From Wagnerdoeblera sp046292685 (GTDB lineage: Bacteria > Pseudomonadota > Alphaproteobacteria > Rhodobacterales > Rhodobacteraceae), in the NCBI RefSeq assembly GCF_046292685.1, contig NZ_JBKBQM010000007.1:1-64000 (forward strand): a DNA stretch of 64,000 bases, in the 5' to 3' direction. A model generated the notes under the pieces. That model made no database searches. It worked only from the letters and a program-made list of their open reading frames with translations, and was not told where the DNA came from. Each line of letters begins with the position of its first letter. The first letter of the stretch is position 1. The position numbers were made by a program, and so were the translations under genes. Shown in pieces: positions 43,529 to 50,814 of the stretch.

Positions 43529-44620
43529 CTACGAGCCCGCCACCAGCCGGATCGCCCCCGGCGTCAGCCCGCCGGCACCGCCCAGCACCGCCGCCAGCGG
43601 CTGGCCATCCAGCAGCACCAGCACCTCGTCGGGCAGGCCGCCGGGTTCCAGCGTCACCACCGGCACCGGCCCGGCAGCGTCGTAAACCACGACCAGCTCG
43701 TCCTGCGCCGCATCGTAATCGGTAATCGTGGCCACCCCGTCGAAGGCGCCGGCATGCACCTCGAACAGGTCGGCGCCTGCACCGCCCGTGGCGGTGTCGC
43801 CGGCGCCCATGCGCAGCACATCGTCGCCGTCGCCGCCGTTCAGGTGGTTGCCGCCCTGGCCTGCCGCCGGGCCGATGGCGCCTTCCAGCGTGTCGTTGCC
43901 CTGGTCGCCGTCCAGCGTGTCATGGCCCGGCCCGGCCACCAGCGAATCGTCGCCGCCGCAGCCGGCCAGCCAATCGTCGCCCGCGCCGCCGATCATGGTG
44001 TCGGCGCCGTTGCCGCCGATCAGCGTATCGTGGCCGGCGCCGCCCTGCATCAGGTCGTCGCCTTCCTGCCCGGCCAGCCAGTCGTCGCCGGCGCCGCCCA
44101 TCAGGGTATCGTCGCCATAGCCGCCTTCCAGCGTATCCTCGCCTGCGCCGCCTTGCAGCCGGTCGTCGCCCGGGCCGCCGTGCAACTGGTCGTCGCCGGC
44201 GCGGCCGAAAATCTCGTCATCGCCGGCGGTGCCGGTCAACCCGTCGCGGCCCGGCGTGCCCTCCATCCGTTCGCCGGGCGGAACCGGGTCTGCGGGCAGA
44301 TCGGGGTCTTCGGGCGGCTCCACACCCGGATCCTCGGGCCAGCAGGGGCCATCCGGCGCATCGGGGCCATCCGGGGTATCGTCCGGCTCTGCCGCCGGCT
44401 GGGTCGCCGCCGGAACCGGCACCGCCGGTGCATCCGGCACATCCTCGTCCGGCTCGTCCCACAACTGGGCGGTTCCGGCGCCCTCGTCGGCCGGCTCGGG
44501 CGCGGGCCCGCCATCCTCCGGCTCCGGCTCGCCCTCGTCGCCGCGGTCCGGCGCCAGCGCCAGACTGCCGCCGACGATCCCCGCCATCAACAAACCCATG
44601 ACCCCCAGCAACGCCAGCAT
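43529..44620 (-). CDS. RTX-type calcium-binding protein
   Basis: About 363 residues. An N-terminal hydrophobic segment (MLALLGVMGLLMAGIVGGSL) is followed by an acidic, proline-rich linker (about residues 25-118, many DEP/PDGPD units). Then come about 12 nonapeptide repeats of the GGAGDDxLxGGxGxDxLxG type (about residues 120-260) that form a calcium-binding beta roll, and a C-terminal domain with FEVHAGAFDGVATITDYDAA. A single Cys lies within the repeats. No type I secretion genes are near. The linker is unusual: a membrane-anchored rather than exported RTX protein is possible. Start ATG 44620 or GTG 44623. Confidence 0.85.
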   Translation of the reverse strand: MLALLGVMGLLMAGIVGGSLALAPDRGDEGEPEPEDGGPAPEPADEGAGTAQLWDEPDEDVPDAPAVPVPAATQPAAEPDDTPDGPDAPDGPCWPEDPGVEPPEDPDLPADPVPPGERMEGTPGRDGLTGTAGDDEIFGRAGDDQLHGGPGDDRLQGGAGEDTLEGGYGDDTLMGGAGDDWLAGQEGDDLMQGGAGHDTLIGGNGADTMIGGAGDDWLAGCGGDDSLVAGPGHDTLDGDQGNDTLEGAIGPAAGQGGNHLNGGDGDDVLRMGAGDTATGGAGADLFEVHAGAFDGVATITDYDAAQDELVVVYDAAGPVPVVTLEPGGLPDEVLVLLDGQPLAAVLGGAGGLTPGAIRLVAGS

Positions 44621-44650
44621 CACCGCTTCCCCCGCACACCTGCACCCGTC

Positions 44651-44676
44651 GCGTTAACCAAGATTCACGTTAACGC
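44651..44676. promoter_or_regulatory. Perfect inverted repeat GCGTTAAC-N10-GTTAACGC
   Basis: Two perfectly complementary 8-base arms (44651-44658 and 44669-44676), spaced one helical turn apart, lie 31 bases upstream of the RTX start and about 190 upstream of rpsO. AT-rich in a GC-rich genome, it looks like a dimeric regulator site. The GTTAAC halves recall CtrA half-sites, but the spacing does not fit the CtrA consensus I know. Confidence 0.55.
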
Positions 44677-44785
44677 ATTGATTGTCTTGCAAAAAATACC
44701 ACAACCCGGCCCCAGGCACAACCCCCGGCCCGGCGGCCGCGACAGCCCCCTTTCCTTTTGCGGCGAATCCGCCTATACGCCGCCA

Positions 44786-44802
44786 TCCGCCACGCTGGCG
44801 GA
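44786..44802 (+). repeat. Stem-loop in the rpsO leader
   Basis: TCCGCCA (44786-44792) pairs with TGGCGGA (44796-44802) over a 3-base loop, about 65 bases before the rpsO start. S15 represses its own translation through leader structure in several bacteria; whether this stem takes part is not known. Confidence 0.35.
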
Positions 44803-44867
44803 CCCCTCCACGGGCCTTGCTGGACGACATCCCGGCCTGCGCCATAACCCCTGAAAAGGAGACCCCG

Positions 44868-45137
44868 ATGTCGATCACCGTCGAAGAAAAAGCCCGCCTC
44901 ATCAAGGAATACGCGACCAAGGAAGGCGACACCGGCTCGCCCGAGGTTCAGGTGGCCATCCTGTCCTCGCGCATCGCGACCCTGACCGAGCACTTCAAGG
45001 GCCACAAGAAAGACAACCACTCCCGCCGCGGCCTGCTGATGATGGTGGCCCAGCGCCGCAAGCTGCTGGACTACCTCAAGGCCAAGGACGAAGCGCGCTA
45101 CACCTCGCTGATCCAGCGCCTCGGCCTGCGCCGCTGA
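44868..45137 (+). CDS. rpsO: 30S ribosomal protein S15
   Basis: An 89-residue primary rRNA-binding protein of the small subunit platform. It is full length with all conserved elements: GDTGSPEVQVAILSSRI, LTEHFKGHKKDNHSRRGLL and RYTSLIQRLGLRR. The start at 44868 has AAAAGGAGA upstream. Unlike the usual rpsO-pnp pairing, pnp does not follow directly: bciA and an SDR remnant lie between them. Confidence 0.98.
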   Translation: MSITVEEKARLIKEYATKEGDTGSPEVQVAILSSRIATLTEHFKGHKKDNHSRRGLLMMVAQRRKLLDYLKAKDEARYTSLIQRLGLRR

Positions 45138-45214
45138 GTCGCCGCAAATCGTGAACGTCGCCGCCCGCCGCACCGGCGGGCGGTTGCGTTTCGGGGGTCG
45201 CCAGCGCGCGGCCG

Positions 45215-45238
45215 ATGTGTCACTCTGTCCTGACACAT
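45215..45238 (+). promoter_or_regulatory. PpsR/CrtJ-type palindrome (TGT-N12-ACA) upstream of bciA
   Basis: ATGTGTC (45215-45221) and GACACAT (45232-45238) are perfect inverted arms. Within them, TGT at 45218-45220 and ACA at 45233-45235 are exactly 12 bases apart, the recognition pattern of the photosynthesis repressor PpsR/CrtJ. The site ends about 20 bases before the bciA start codon. Confidence 0.6.
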
Positions 45239-45258
45239 CGTCTGTCACGAAGGCCCGC

Positions 45259-46218
45259 ATGACCCCGAGCCCCGTTTTGCTTCTGGGTGGCACCGGCACC
45301 ATCGGCCGCGCCACCGCCCGCGCCTTGCGCGCCGCCGGGCACAGCGTGACCGCGCTGGTCCGCCCCGGCACCGCCGACGAGGCCTTGCCCGGCTGCACCC
45401 TGCACCGCGCCGATGTCACCGCCCCGGGCGCGGTGGCGCAGGCGCTGGCCGCCAGCGGGGCGCGCGCCGTGGTGTCGTGCCTGGCCAGCCGCACCGGCAC
45501 CCCGGCCGATGCCCGCGCCATCGACCACCACGCGCACAGCCTGGCCTTGCAGGCCGCCGTTGCCGCCGGGGTCGGGCATTTCGTGCTGCTGTCGGCGATC
45601 TGCGTGCAAAAGCCGCGGCTGGCCTTCCAGCAGGCCAAGCTGGCGTTCGAGGCCGAACTTCAGGCCGCCCCCCTGGTCTGGACCATCGTTCGCCCGACCG
45701 CCTTCTTCAAGTCGCTGTCCGGGCAGGTGGCGCGGGTGCAGGCGGGCCATCCGTTTCTGGTGTTCGGCGACGGGCGGGGCACCGCCTGCAAGCCCGTTTC
45801 CGATGCCGATCTGGGCCGGTTTCTGGCCGCCTGCCTGTCCGACCCCGCGCGGCACAACCGCATCCTGCCCATCGGCGGCCCGGGCCCGGCACTGACCCCG
45901 CGCGACCAGGCCGCGATGCTGGAGCGCCTGACCGGCGCCCCGGTGCGGGTGCGGCAGGTGCCGCTGGCCCTGATGGATGCCATCGTGGCCGGGCTTTCCG
46001 TGCTGGGCCGCCTGTCGCCCCGCCTCGCCGCCAAGGCGGAACTCGCGCGCATCGGCCGCTACTACGCCACCGAATCGATGCTGGTCTGGAACGCCGCCGC
46101 CGGCCGCTACGATGCCGACGCCACCCCCGAAACCGGCACCGACCGGCTGGAGGATCATTACGCCGCCCTCCTGCGCGGCGAGGCCGCCGACGACCGCGGC
46201 GCCCACGCGGTGTTCTGA
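45259..46218 (+). CDS. bciA: Divinyl (proto)chlorophyllide 8-vinyl-reductase-like NAD(P)H protein
   Basis: A 319-residue extended-SDR/NmrA-type protein. The cofactor motif is LLGGTGTIGRATARAL. The internal blocks IVRPTAFFKSLSGQVARVQ, GRGTACKPVSDADLGRF, RILPIGGPGPALTPRDQ and ARIGRYYATESMLVW, and the end RGAHAVF, match BciA, which reduces the 8-vinyl group in bacteriochlorophyll synthesis. No other photosynthesis gene is in the window. The start at 45259 has GAAGG upstream. The conserved C-terminus argues that it is functional. Confidence 0.88.
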   Translation: MTPSPVLLLGGTGTIGRATARALRAAGHSVTALVRPGTADEALPGCTLHRADVTAPGAVAQALAASGARAVVSCLASRTGTPADARAIDHHAHSLALQAAVAAGVGHFVLLSAICVQKPRLAFQQAKLAFEAELQAAPLVWTIVRPTAFFKSLSGQVARVQAGHPFLVFGDGRGTACKPVSDADLGRFLAACLSDPARHNRILPIGGPGPALTPRDQAAMLERLTGAPVRVRQVPLALMDAIVAGLSVLGRLSPRLAAKAELARIGRYYATESMLVWNAAAGRYDADATPETGTDRLEDHYAALLRGEAADDRGAHAVF

Positions 46219-46246
46219 CGCCGCATTGCCCTGCGCGGCGCGATGC

Positions 46247-46486
46247 GCCATCCTGCCCGCGGCGGTGCTGACCCCGATGTGGGAACCGCTGCTCGGCACC
46301 GGCCCCGACCGCGCCGCGCGCATGGCGGTGCTGGTGGCCGACACGCCCCTGCGCCGTTTTGCCGACCCTGCGGAAATCGCCGCCCTTTCCGTGCTGCTCG
46401 CCTCGGACGAGGCGACCTACATGACCGGCGCCGAACTCGTGATCGACGGCGGGCTGCTCGCCGGCTCGGCCGCCACGCCGGGGGGG
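46247..46486 (+). pseudogene. C-terminal remnant of a short-chain dehydrogenase
   Basis: About 80 codons encode LTPMWEPLLG, then DTPLRRFADPAEIAALSVLL, ASDEATYMTGAEL and VIDGGLLAGSAATPG. This is the conserved C-terminal end of classical SDRs (substrate loop, RFxxPxEIA helix, TGAELxIDGG strand). The Rossmann motif and the active-site Ser-Tyr-Lys are absent because the preceding sequence is bciA in another frame. It is a truncated gene copy between bciA and pnp. Confidence 0.75.
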
Positions 46487-46651
46487 CCGACCTGCCCCCT
46501 TCCCAAGCGCCTTGTTTTGCTGTATGCGCCCTCCATCTGCGACGTGACGCCCAGGGCCCCGGGCACATGCGAAGGATAGGGGCGGCGGCAATGGGGCCGC
46601 CATAAAAGCGGAGACCCGGCAGGGGCCGGGAGTGCTCCGAGAGGAAACTGC

Positions 46652-48793
46652 ATGTTCAACATCACCAAGAAATCGATCCAGTGGGGCAACGAAACGCTCT
46701 CGCTGGAAACGGGCCGCGTTGCCCGCCAGGCCGACGGCTCGGTCATCGCCACGCTGGGCGAAACCAGCGTCATGGCCAACGTGACCTTTGCGAAAACCGC
46801 GAAACCCGGCCAGGACTTCTTTCCGCTGACCGTCCACTACCAGGAAAAATACTACGCCGCCGGCAAGATCCCCGGCGGGTTCTTCAAGCGCGAGGCGCGC
46901 CCCTCCGAAAAGGAAACGCTGACCTCGCGCCTGATCGACCGCCCCATCCGCCCGCTGTTCGTCGAAGGCTTCAGGAACGAAGTCCTCGTGATGGCCACCG
47001 TGCTGTCGTGCGACCTCGTGAACGACCCCGACATCGTGGCGATGATCGCGGCCTCCGCCGCGCTCACCATCTCGGGCGTGCCCTTCATGGGCCCGATCGG
47101 CGCGGCGCGCGTCGGCTTCGTCAACGGCGGCTACGTGCTGAACCCGGCGATGGACGACATGACCCAGCTGCGCGGCAAGCCCGAACAGCGCCTCGACCTC
47201 GTGGTTGCCGGCACCAAGGACGCCGTGATGATGGTCGAATCCGAAGCCTACGAGCTGACCGAGGACGAAATGCTCGGCGCCGTGGTGTTCGGCCACGAAC
47301 AGATGCAGCCGGTGATCGACCTCATCATTGACTTCGCCGAAGAAGCCGCCAAGGAACCCTTCGACTTCACGCCGCCCGACATCTCGGGCCTCTACGCCAA
47401 GGTCAAGGCCGCGGGCGAGGCGCAGATGCGCGCCGCCTTCGCCATCCGCGACAAGCAGGAACGCACCACCGCCATCGGCGCGGCCGCCGATGCCATCGTC
47501 GCCGCCCTCTCGGACGAAGACAAGGCCAACCCCGACCTCGGCGCCGCCATCAAGAAGCTGGAATCCGACATCCTGCGCGGCGACGTGGTGAAAAAGGGCA
47601 TCCGCATCGACGGGCGCGACACGAAAACCGTGCGCCCGATCTGGGTGGAAACCGGCGTCCTGCCGCGCACCCACGGCTCGGCCCTGTTCACCCGCGGCGA
47701 AACCCAGGCGCTCTGCGTCACCACGCTGGGCACCGGCGAGGATGAACAGATCATCGACGCGCTGAACGGCAACACCCGGTCGAACTTCCTGCTGCACTAC
47801 AACTTCCCGCCCTATTCGGTGGGCGAGGTGGGCCGCGTCGGTTCCCCCGGCCGGCGCGAGATCGGGCACGGCAAGCTCGCGTGGCGCGCGCTGCAAGCCG
47901 TGCTGCCGGCGCCGACCGAATTCCCCTACACCCTGCGCGTGGTGTCGGAAATCACCGAATCGAACGGCTCGTCCTCGATGGCCACGGTCTGCGGGGCGTC
48001 GCTGTCGATGATGGATGCCGGCGTGCCGCTCAAGGCGCCCGTGGCCGGCGTGGCGATGGGCCTGATCCTGGAACAGGACGGCTCCTGGGCCGTGCTCACC
48101 GACATCCTCGGCGACGAGGACCACCTCGGCGACATGGATTTCAAGGTGGCCGGCACCGAAAAGGGCATCACCAGCCTGCAGATGGATATCAAGGTGGCGG
48201 GCATCACCCCCGACATCATGAAGCAGGCGCTGGCGCAGGCCAAGGACGGCCGCCTGCACATCCTGGGCGAAATGGCCAAGGCGCTGTCGGCACCGCAAGG
48301 CTTCTCGGCCTATGCGCCCAAGATCGAAACGCTGACCATCCCCACCGACAAGATCCGCGAAGTGATCGGCTCGGGCGGCAAGGTCATCCGCGAGATCGTC
48401 GAGGTGTCGGGCGCCAAGGTGGACATCAACGATGACGGCGTCATCAAGATCGCCTCGTCCGATGCCAACGCCATCAAGCGCGCCTACGACATGATCTGGT
48501 CCATCGTGGCCGAGCCCGAAGAAGGCAAGATCTACACCGGCCGCGTGGTCAAGCTGGTGGACTTCGGCGCCTTCGTGAACTTCTTCGGCAAGCGCGACGG
48601 TCTGGTGCACGTGTCCCAGATCTCGGGCAAGCGCCTGAACCACCCCAACGAGGTGCTCAAGGAAGGCCAGGAGGTCAAGGTCAAGCTCCTGGGCTTCGAC
48701 GAACGCGGCAAGGTGCGCCTCGGCATGAAGATGGTCGATCAGGAAACCGGCGCGGAAATCACCGAAGCGAAGAAAGAGGCCGCCGAGGGCTGA
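46652..48793 (+). CDS. pnp: Polyribonucleotide nucleotidyltransferase (PNPase)
   Basis: A 713-residue 3'-5' phosphorolytic exoribonuclease and degradosome component. Two RNase PH domains (about residues 5-230 and 310-540) flank a helical linker. The KH domain holds IPTDKIREVIGSGGKVIREI and the S1 domain begins GKIYTGRVVKLVDFGAFVNF. The S1 end carries a short charged tail (AEITEAKKEAAEG). GAGAGGAAA lies upstream of the ATG. A strong terminator follows. Confidence 0.98.
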   Translation: MFNITKKSIQWGNETLSLETGRVARQADGSVIATLGETSVMANVTFAKTAKPGQDFFPLTVHYQEKYYAAGKIPGGFFKREARPSEKETLTSRLIDRPIRPLFVEGFRNEVLVMATVLSCDLVNDPDIVAMIAASAALTISGVPFMGPIGAARVGFVNGGYVLNPAMDDMTQLRGKPEQRLDLVVAGTKDAVMMVESEAYELTEDEMLGAVVFGHEQMQPVIDLIIDFAEEAAKEPFDFTPPDISGLYAKVKAAGEAQMRAAFAIRDKQERTTAIGAAADAIVAALSDEDKANPDLGAAIKKLESDILRGDVVKKGIRIDGRDTKTVRPIWVETGVLPRTHGSALFTRGETQALCVTTLGTGEDEQIIDALNGNTRSNFLLHYNFPPYSVGEVGRVGSPGRREIGHGKLAWRALQAVLPAPTEFPYTLRVVSEITESNGSSSMATVCGASLSMMDAGVPLKAPVAGVAMGLILEQDGSWAVLTDILGDEDHLGDMDFKVAGTEKGITSLQMDIKVAGITPDIMKQALAQAKDGRLHILGEMAKALSAPQGFSAYAPKIETLTIPTDKIREVIGSGGKVIREIVEVSGAKVDINDDGVIKIASSDANAIKRAYDMIWSIVAEPEEGKIYTGRVVKLVDFGAFVNFFGKRDGLVHVSQISGKRLNHPNEVLKEGQEVKVKLLGFDERGKVRLGMKMVDQETGAEITEAKKEAAEG

Positions 48794-48812
48794 GGCTTTC
48801 GCAAACTCTTGC

Positions 48813-48843
48813 AGCGGCCCCGGGGAGTGTCCCCGGGGCCGCT
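48813..48843 (+). terminator. Stem-loop terminator of pnp
   Basis: A perfect 14-base stem: AGCGGCCCCGGGGA (48813-48826) pairs with TCCCCGGGGCCGCT (48830-48843), with a 3-base loop, 20 bases after the pnp stop. The following GTCATTT gives a modest T tail. Confidence 0.8.
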
Positions 48844-49169
48844 GTCATTTCGGCCCCGGTCTGCCGCGGCCCCTTTGTCAGCCTGCCGGCGCCCCCGCGT
48901 CAGCCTGCCGGCGCCCCCGCCAGCGCGCGCTGCGGATGCGCTCCAGCGGCATGGGGCAGGCGGCGGGCGCCCGGTCTTTCGCGGTTTTCCGCAAAGGCGG
49001 CAAAGGCAGGGTAAAGGATCAAGGGCGGGGTCTTTCAGGCGGTCGTGCACAGCCTGAAACAACCCCGGTTCCGCGCCCTTTGTCAGGCACAAGGCGGGTC
49101 TCGCATCGGCGCCAATCGTTGACGATTCGTTAATTTGCGTGTGCAAGCCTTTGATTTTTCACATGCGCA
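48844..49169. other. Gene-free spacer between pnp and asd terminators
   Basis: About 330 bases between the ends of the convergent pnp and asd genes. Apart from the 22-base tandem repeat at 48877-48920 I see no gene, RNA or promoter that can be supported. The last 60 bases are unusually AT-rich for this genome. Confidence 0.6.
48877..48920. repeat. Perfect 22-bp tandem direct repeat
   Basis: A 22-base unit beginning GTCAGCCTGCCGGCG occurs at 48877-48898 and 48899-48920 without a spacer or mismatch, in the pnp-asd spacer. Confidence 0.9.
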
Positions 49170-49194
49170 CCCCTGTCCCTTCAAGGGACAGGGG
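49170..49194 (-). terminator. Stem-loop downstream of asd
   Basis: CCCCTGTCCCTT (49170-49181) pairs with AAGGGACAGGGG (49183-49194), a perfect 12-base palindrome around one base. It lies just beyond the asd stop and probably ends that transcript. A run of T is absent on the asd side. Confidence 0.65.
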
Positions 49195-49208
49195 CGCGGG
49201 GCCCGGGG

Positions 49209-50246
49209 TCAGCCCTGGCGCGGCAGCAGCGCCTCGGCGATCTGCACCGCGTTCAGCGCCGCGCCCTTCAACAGCTGGTCCCCCACCACGAACATCGCCA
49301 GCGTGCGCCCCGAAGGGTCGGCCCAGTCGGGCCGCAGGCGCCCGACCAGCACGTCATACTGCCCGCTCGCCTCGCTGGGCATGGGGAAGTGATTGGCCGC
49401 GCGGTCGTCCACCAGCTTCACCCCCGGGGCCGCGGCCAGCAGGGCGCGGGCGGCCTCCACATCGACCGGGGCGTCGAACGCCACCGAAATCGCCATGCCA
49501 TGCGCCCGCAGGATCGGCACGCGGATGCAGGTGATGCCCACCGGCAGGTCGGGCAGGTCCAGGATGCGGCGGGTTTCGGCCACCACCTTGGTTTCCTCGC
49601 CGTTGTAGCCGGTTTCCGGGTCCATCGCGGCGTTGTGGCTGAAGAAGTTGAAGGCATACGGGTGCGGCAGCACCTGCGGCGGGTAATCCTCGCCCCGCAA
49701 GGCGGCGGCGGTGGCCAGCCGCAACTCCTCCATCGCCGCCGCGCCGGCCCCGCTTGCGGCCTGATAGGTCGCCAGGCTCAGCCGCCGGATCGGCGCCGCC
49801 CGGTGCAGGGGCGCCAGCGCCACCGTGGCGATGGCCGCGACGCAGTTCGGGTTGGCGATGATCCCGCCGTGCCCTTCCATCGCGGCGGCGTTCACCTCGG
49901 GCACCACCAGCGGCACCTCGGGCGCCATGCGGAAGGCCGAGGAATTGTCCACCACCACCGCGCCCGCCTGCACCGCCAGCGGGGCATGGCTTTTCGACAG
50001 GCCCGAGCCGGCCGAAAACAGCGCCAGATCGACGCCGGCAAAGCTGTCCGGCGTCAGCTCCTCCACCGTCACCGGCTGGCCGCGGAAGGTCATGGTCTTG
50101 CCGGCCGACCGGGCCGAGGCCAGCAGCCTGAGCCGCGAGACGGGAAAGGCGCGCTGTTCAAGGCAGCCGAGCAGCTCGACGCCGACAGCGCCGGTGGCGC
50201 CGACGATGGCAACCGAAGGCTGCGAGGGGAGGGATCGGGCGGGCAT
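49209..50246 (-). CDS. asd: Aspartate-semialdehyde dehydrogenase
   Basis: A 345-residue NADPH enzyme reducing aspartyl phosphate to the semialdehyde, the branch point to lysine/diaminopimelate, threonine and methionine. The cofactor loop is VAIVGATGAVGVELL, the catalytic Cys lies in IIANPNCVAAIATVAL and the substrate region in YQAASGAGAAAMEEL. VGDQLLKGAALNAVQIAE closes the protein. AGGAGA precedes the ATG at 50246. A possible leader peptide lies 91 bases upstream. Confidence 0.97.
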   Translation of the reverse strand: MPARSLPSQPSVAIVGATGAVGVELLGCLEQRAFPVSRLRLLASARSAGKTMTFRGQPVTVEELTPDSFAGVDLALFSAGSGLSKSHAPLAVQAGAVVVDNSSAFRMAPEVPLVVPEVNAAAMEGHGGIIANPNCVAAIATVALAPLHRAAPIRRLSLATYQAASGAGAAAMEELRLATAAALRGEDYPPQVLPHPYAFNFFSHNAAMDPETGYNGEETKVVAETRRILDLPDLPVGITCIRVPILRAHGMAISVAFDAPVDVEAARALLAAAPGVKLVDDRAANHFPMPSEASGQYDVLVGRLRPDWADPSGRTLAMFVVGDQLLKGAALNAVQIAEALLPRQG

Positions 50247-50337
50247 GGTCTTCTCCTGGGATCGGGGAGAGGACGGGCACCGTTCCGGCTGTGGCCCCGT
50301 CCGTCTCGGGCGGGGCTTTCGGGGTTTGGTCCGGCTG

Positions 50338-50418
50338 TCAGGCCGCGCACACCCGAAGACACCCCGCCGCAGCGGTGGTCTTGGTGGTGGTGCGTTTCGA
50401 GGCGATGATCCGGGCCAT
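50338..50418 (-). CDS. Possible threonine-rich leader peptide of asd
   Basis: A 26-codon frame on the asd strand, reading MARIIASKRTTTKTTAAAGC then LRVCAA. Five Thr and two Lys codons are clustered in KRTTTKTT, as in amino-acid leader peptides such as ThrL. Between its stop and the asd ATG (91 bases) a stem GCCCCGCCCG/CGGACGGGGC can form, with one mismatch. The ribosome-binding site is weak and no U-run follows the stem, so attenuation is a hypothesis. Confidence 0.4.
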   Translation of the reverse strand: MARIIASKRTTTKTTAAAGCLRVCAA

Positions 50419-50664
50419 GTCGGCGCCGTTAGCAGCGAATCTGCCGCCCTTCAAGTCGCCGCCAGAGGCCGCAGCGCAAGGCTGCCGCGTTGCGGCATTT
50501 CCGCAACGGGCCGATTGTCGGGCGCTTTGGTGGAAAAAGTGTTGCACCCCTGCCGCAAAAGATTCATCAACCGTTCGCGATTTCGGCACGACCCACAGTC
50601 TGCTGATGATTTGTTCACCATTCTGGGTCAACCTTCTCCTACGATCTGACTCGGGGGAGGTCAC

Positions 50665-50808
50665 ATGATCCGTACGATCACACTTGGTAGTTGCGTATCG
50701 GTGCAGGGGCTGTTCGTGCGCGCCTTCGGCGACGGGCGCATCGCGGTCCGCGACGGGGACAAGACCTTTGTGGGCCGTCCGGTGCCGGTGCCCACCGCCG
50801 CGGGCTGA
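50665..50808 (+). CDS. Small conserved-looking protein of 47 residues
   Basis: A short gene with a strong ribosome-binding site (GGGGGAGG) seven bases before its ATG. The product starts MIRTITLGSCVSVQGLFVRA and contains GDGRIAVRDGDKTFVGRPVP, a compact beta-type pattern without a signal or membrane segment. I recall similar tiny proteins in Rhodobacteraceae but know no function. It ends six bases from the convergent kdsB stop and is divergent from the asd leader. Confidence 0.6.
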   Translation: MIRTITLGSCVSVQGLFVRAFGDGRIAVRDGDKTFVGRPVPVPTAAG

Positions 50809-50814
50809 GGGGCA

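Noticed and set aside
44651..44676. A CtrA binding site
   Set aside because: GTTAAC halves are present, but the 10-base spacer does not fit the CtrA consensus I know, so only an unnamed operator is proposed.
45707..48643. A 978-codon minus-strand frame over pnp and bciA
   Set aside because: Antisense to pnp, low-complexity composition and no start signals.
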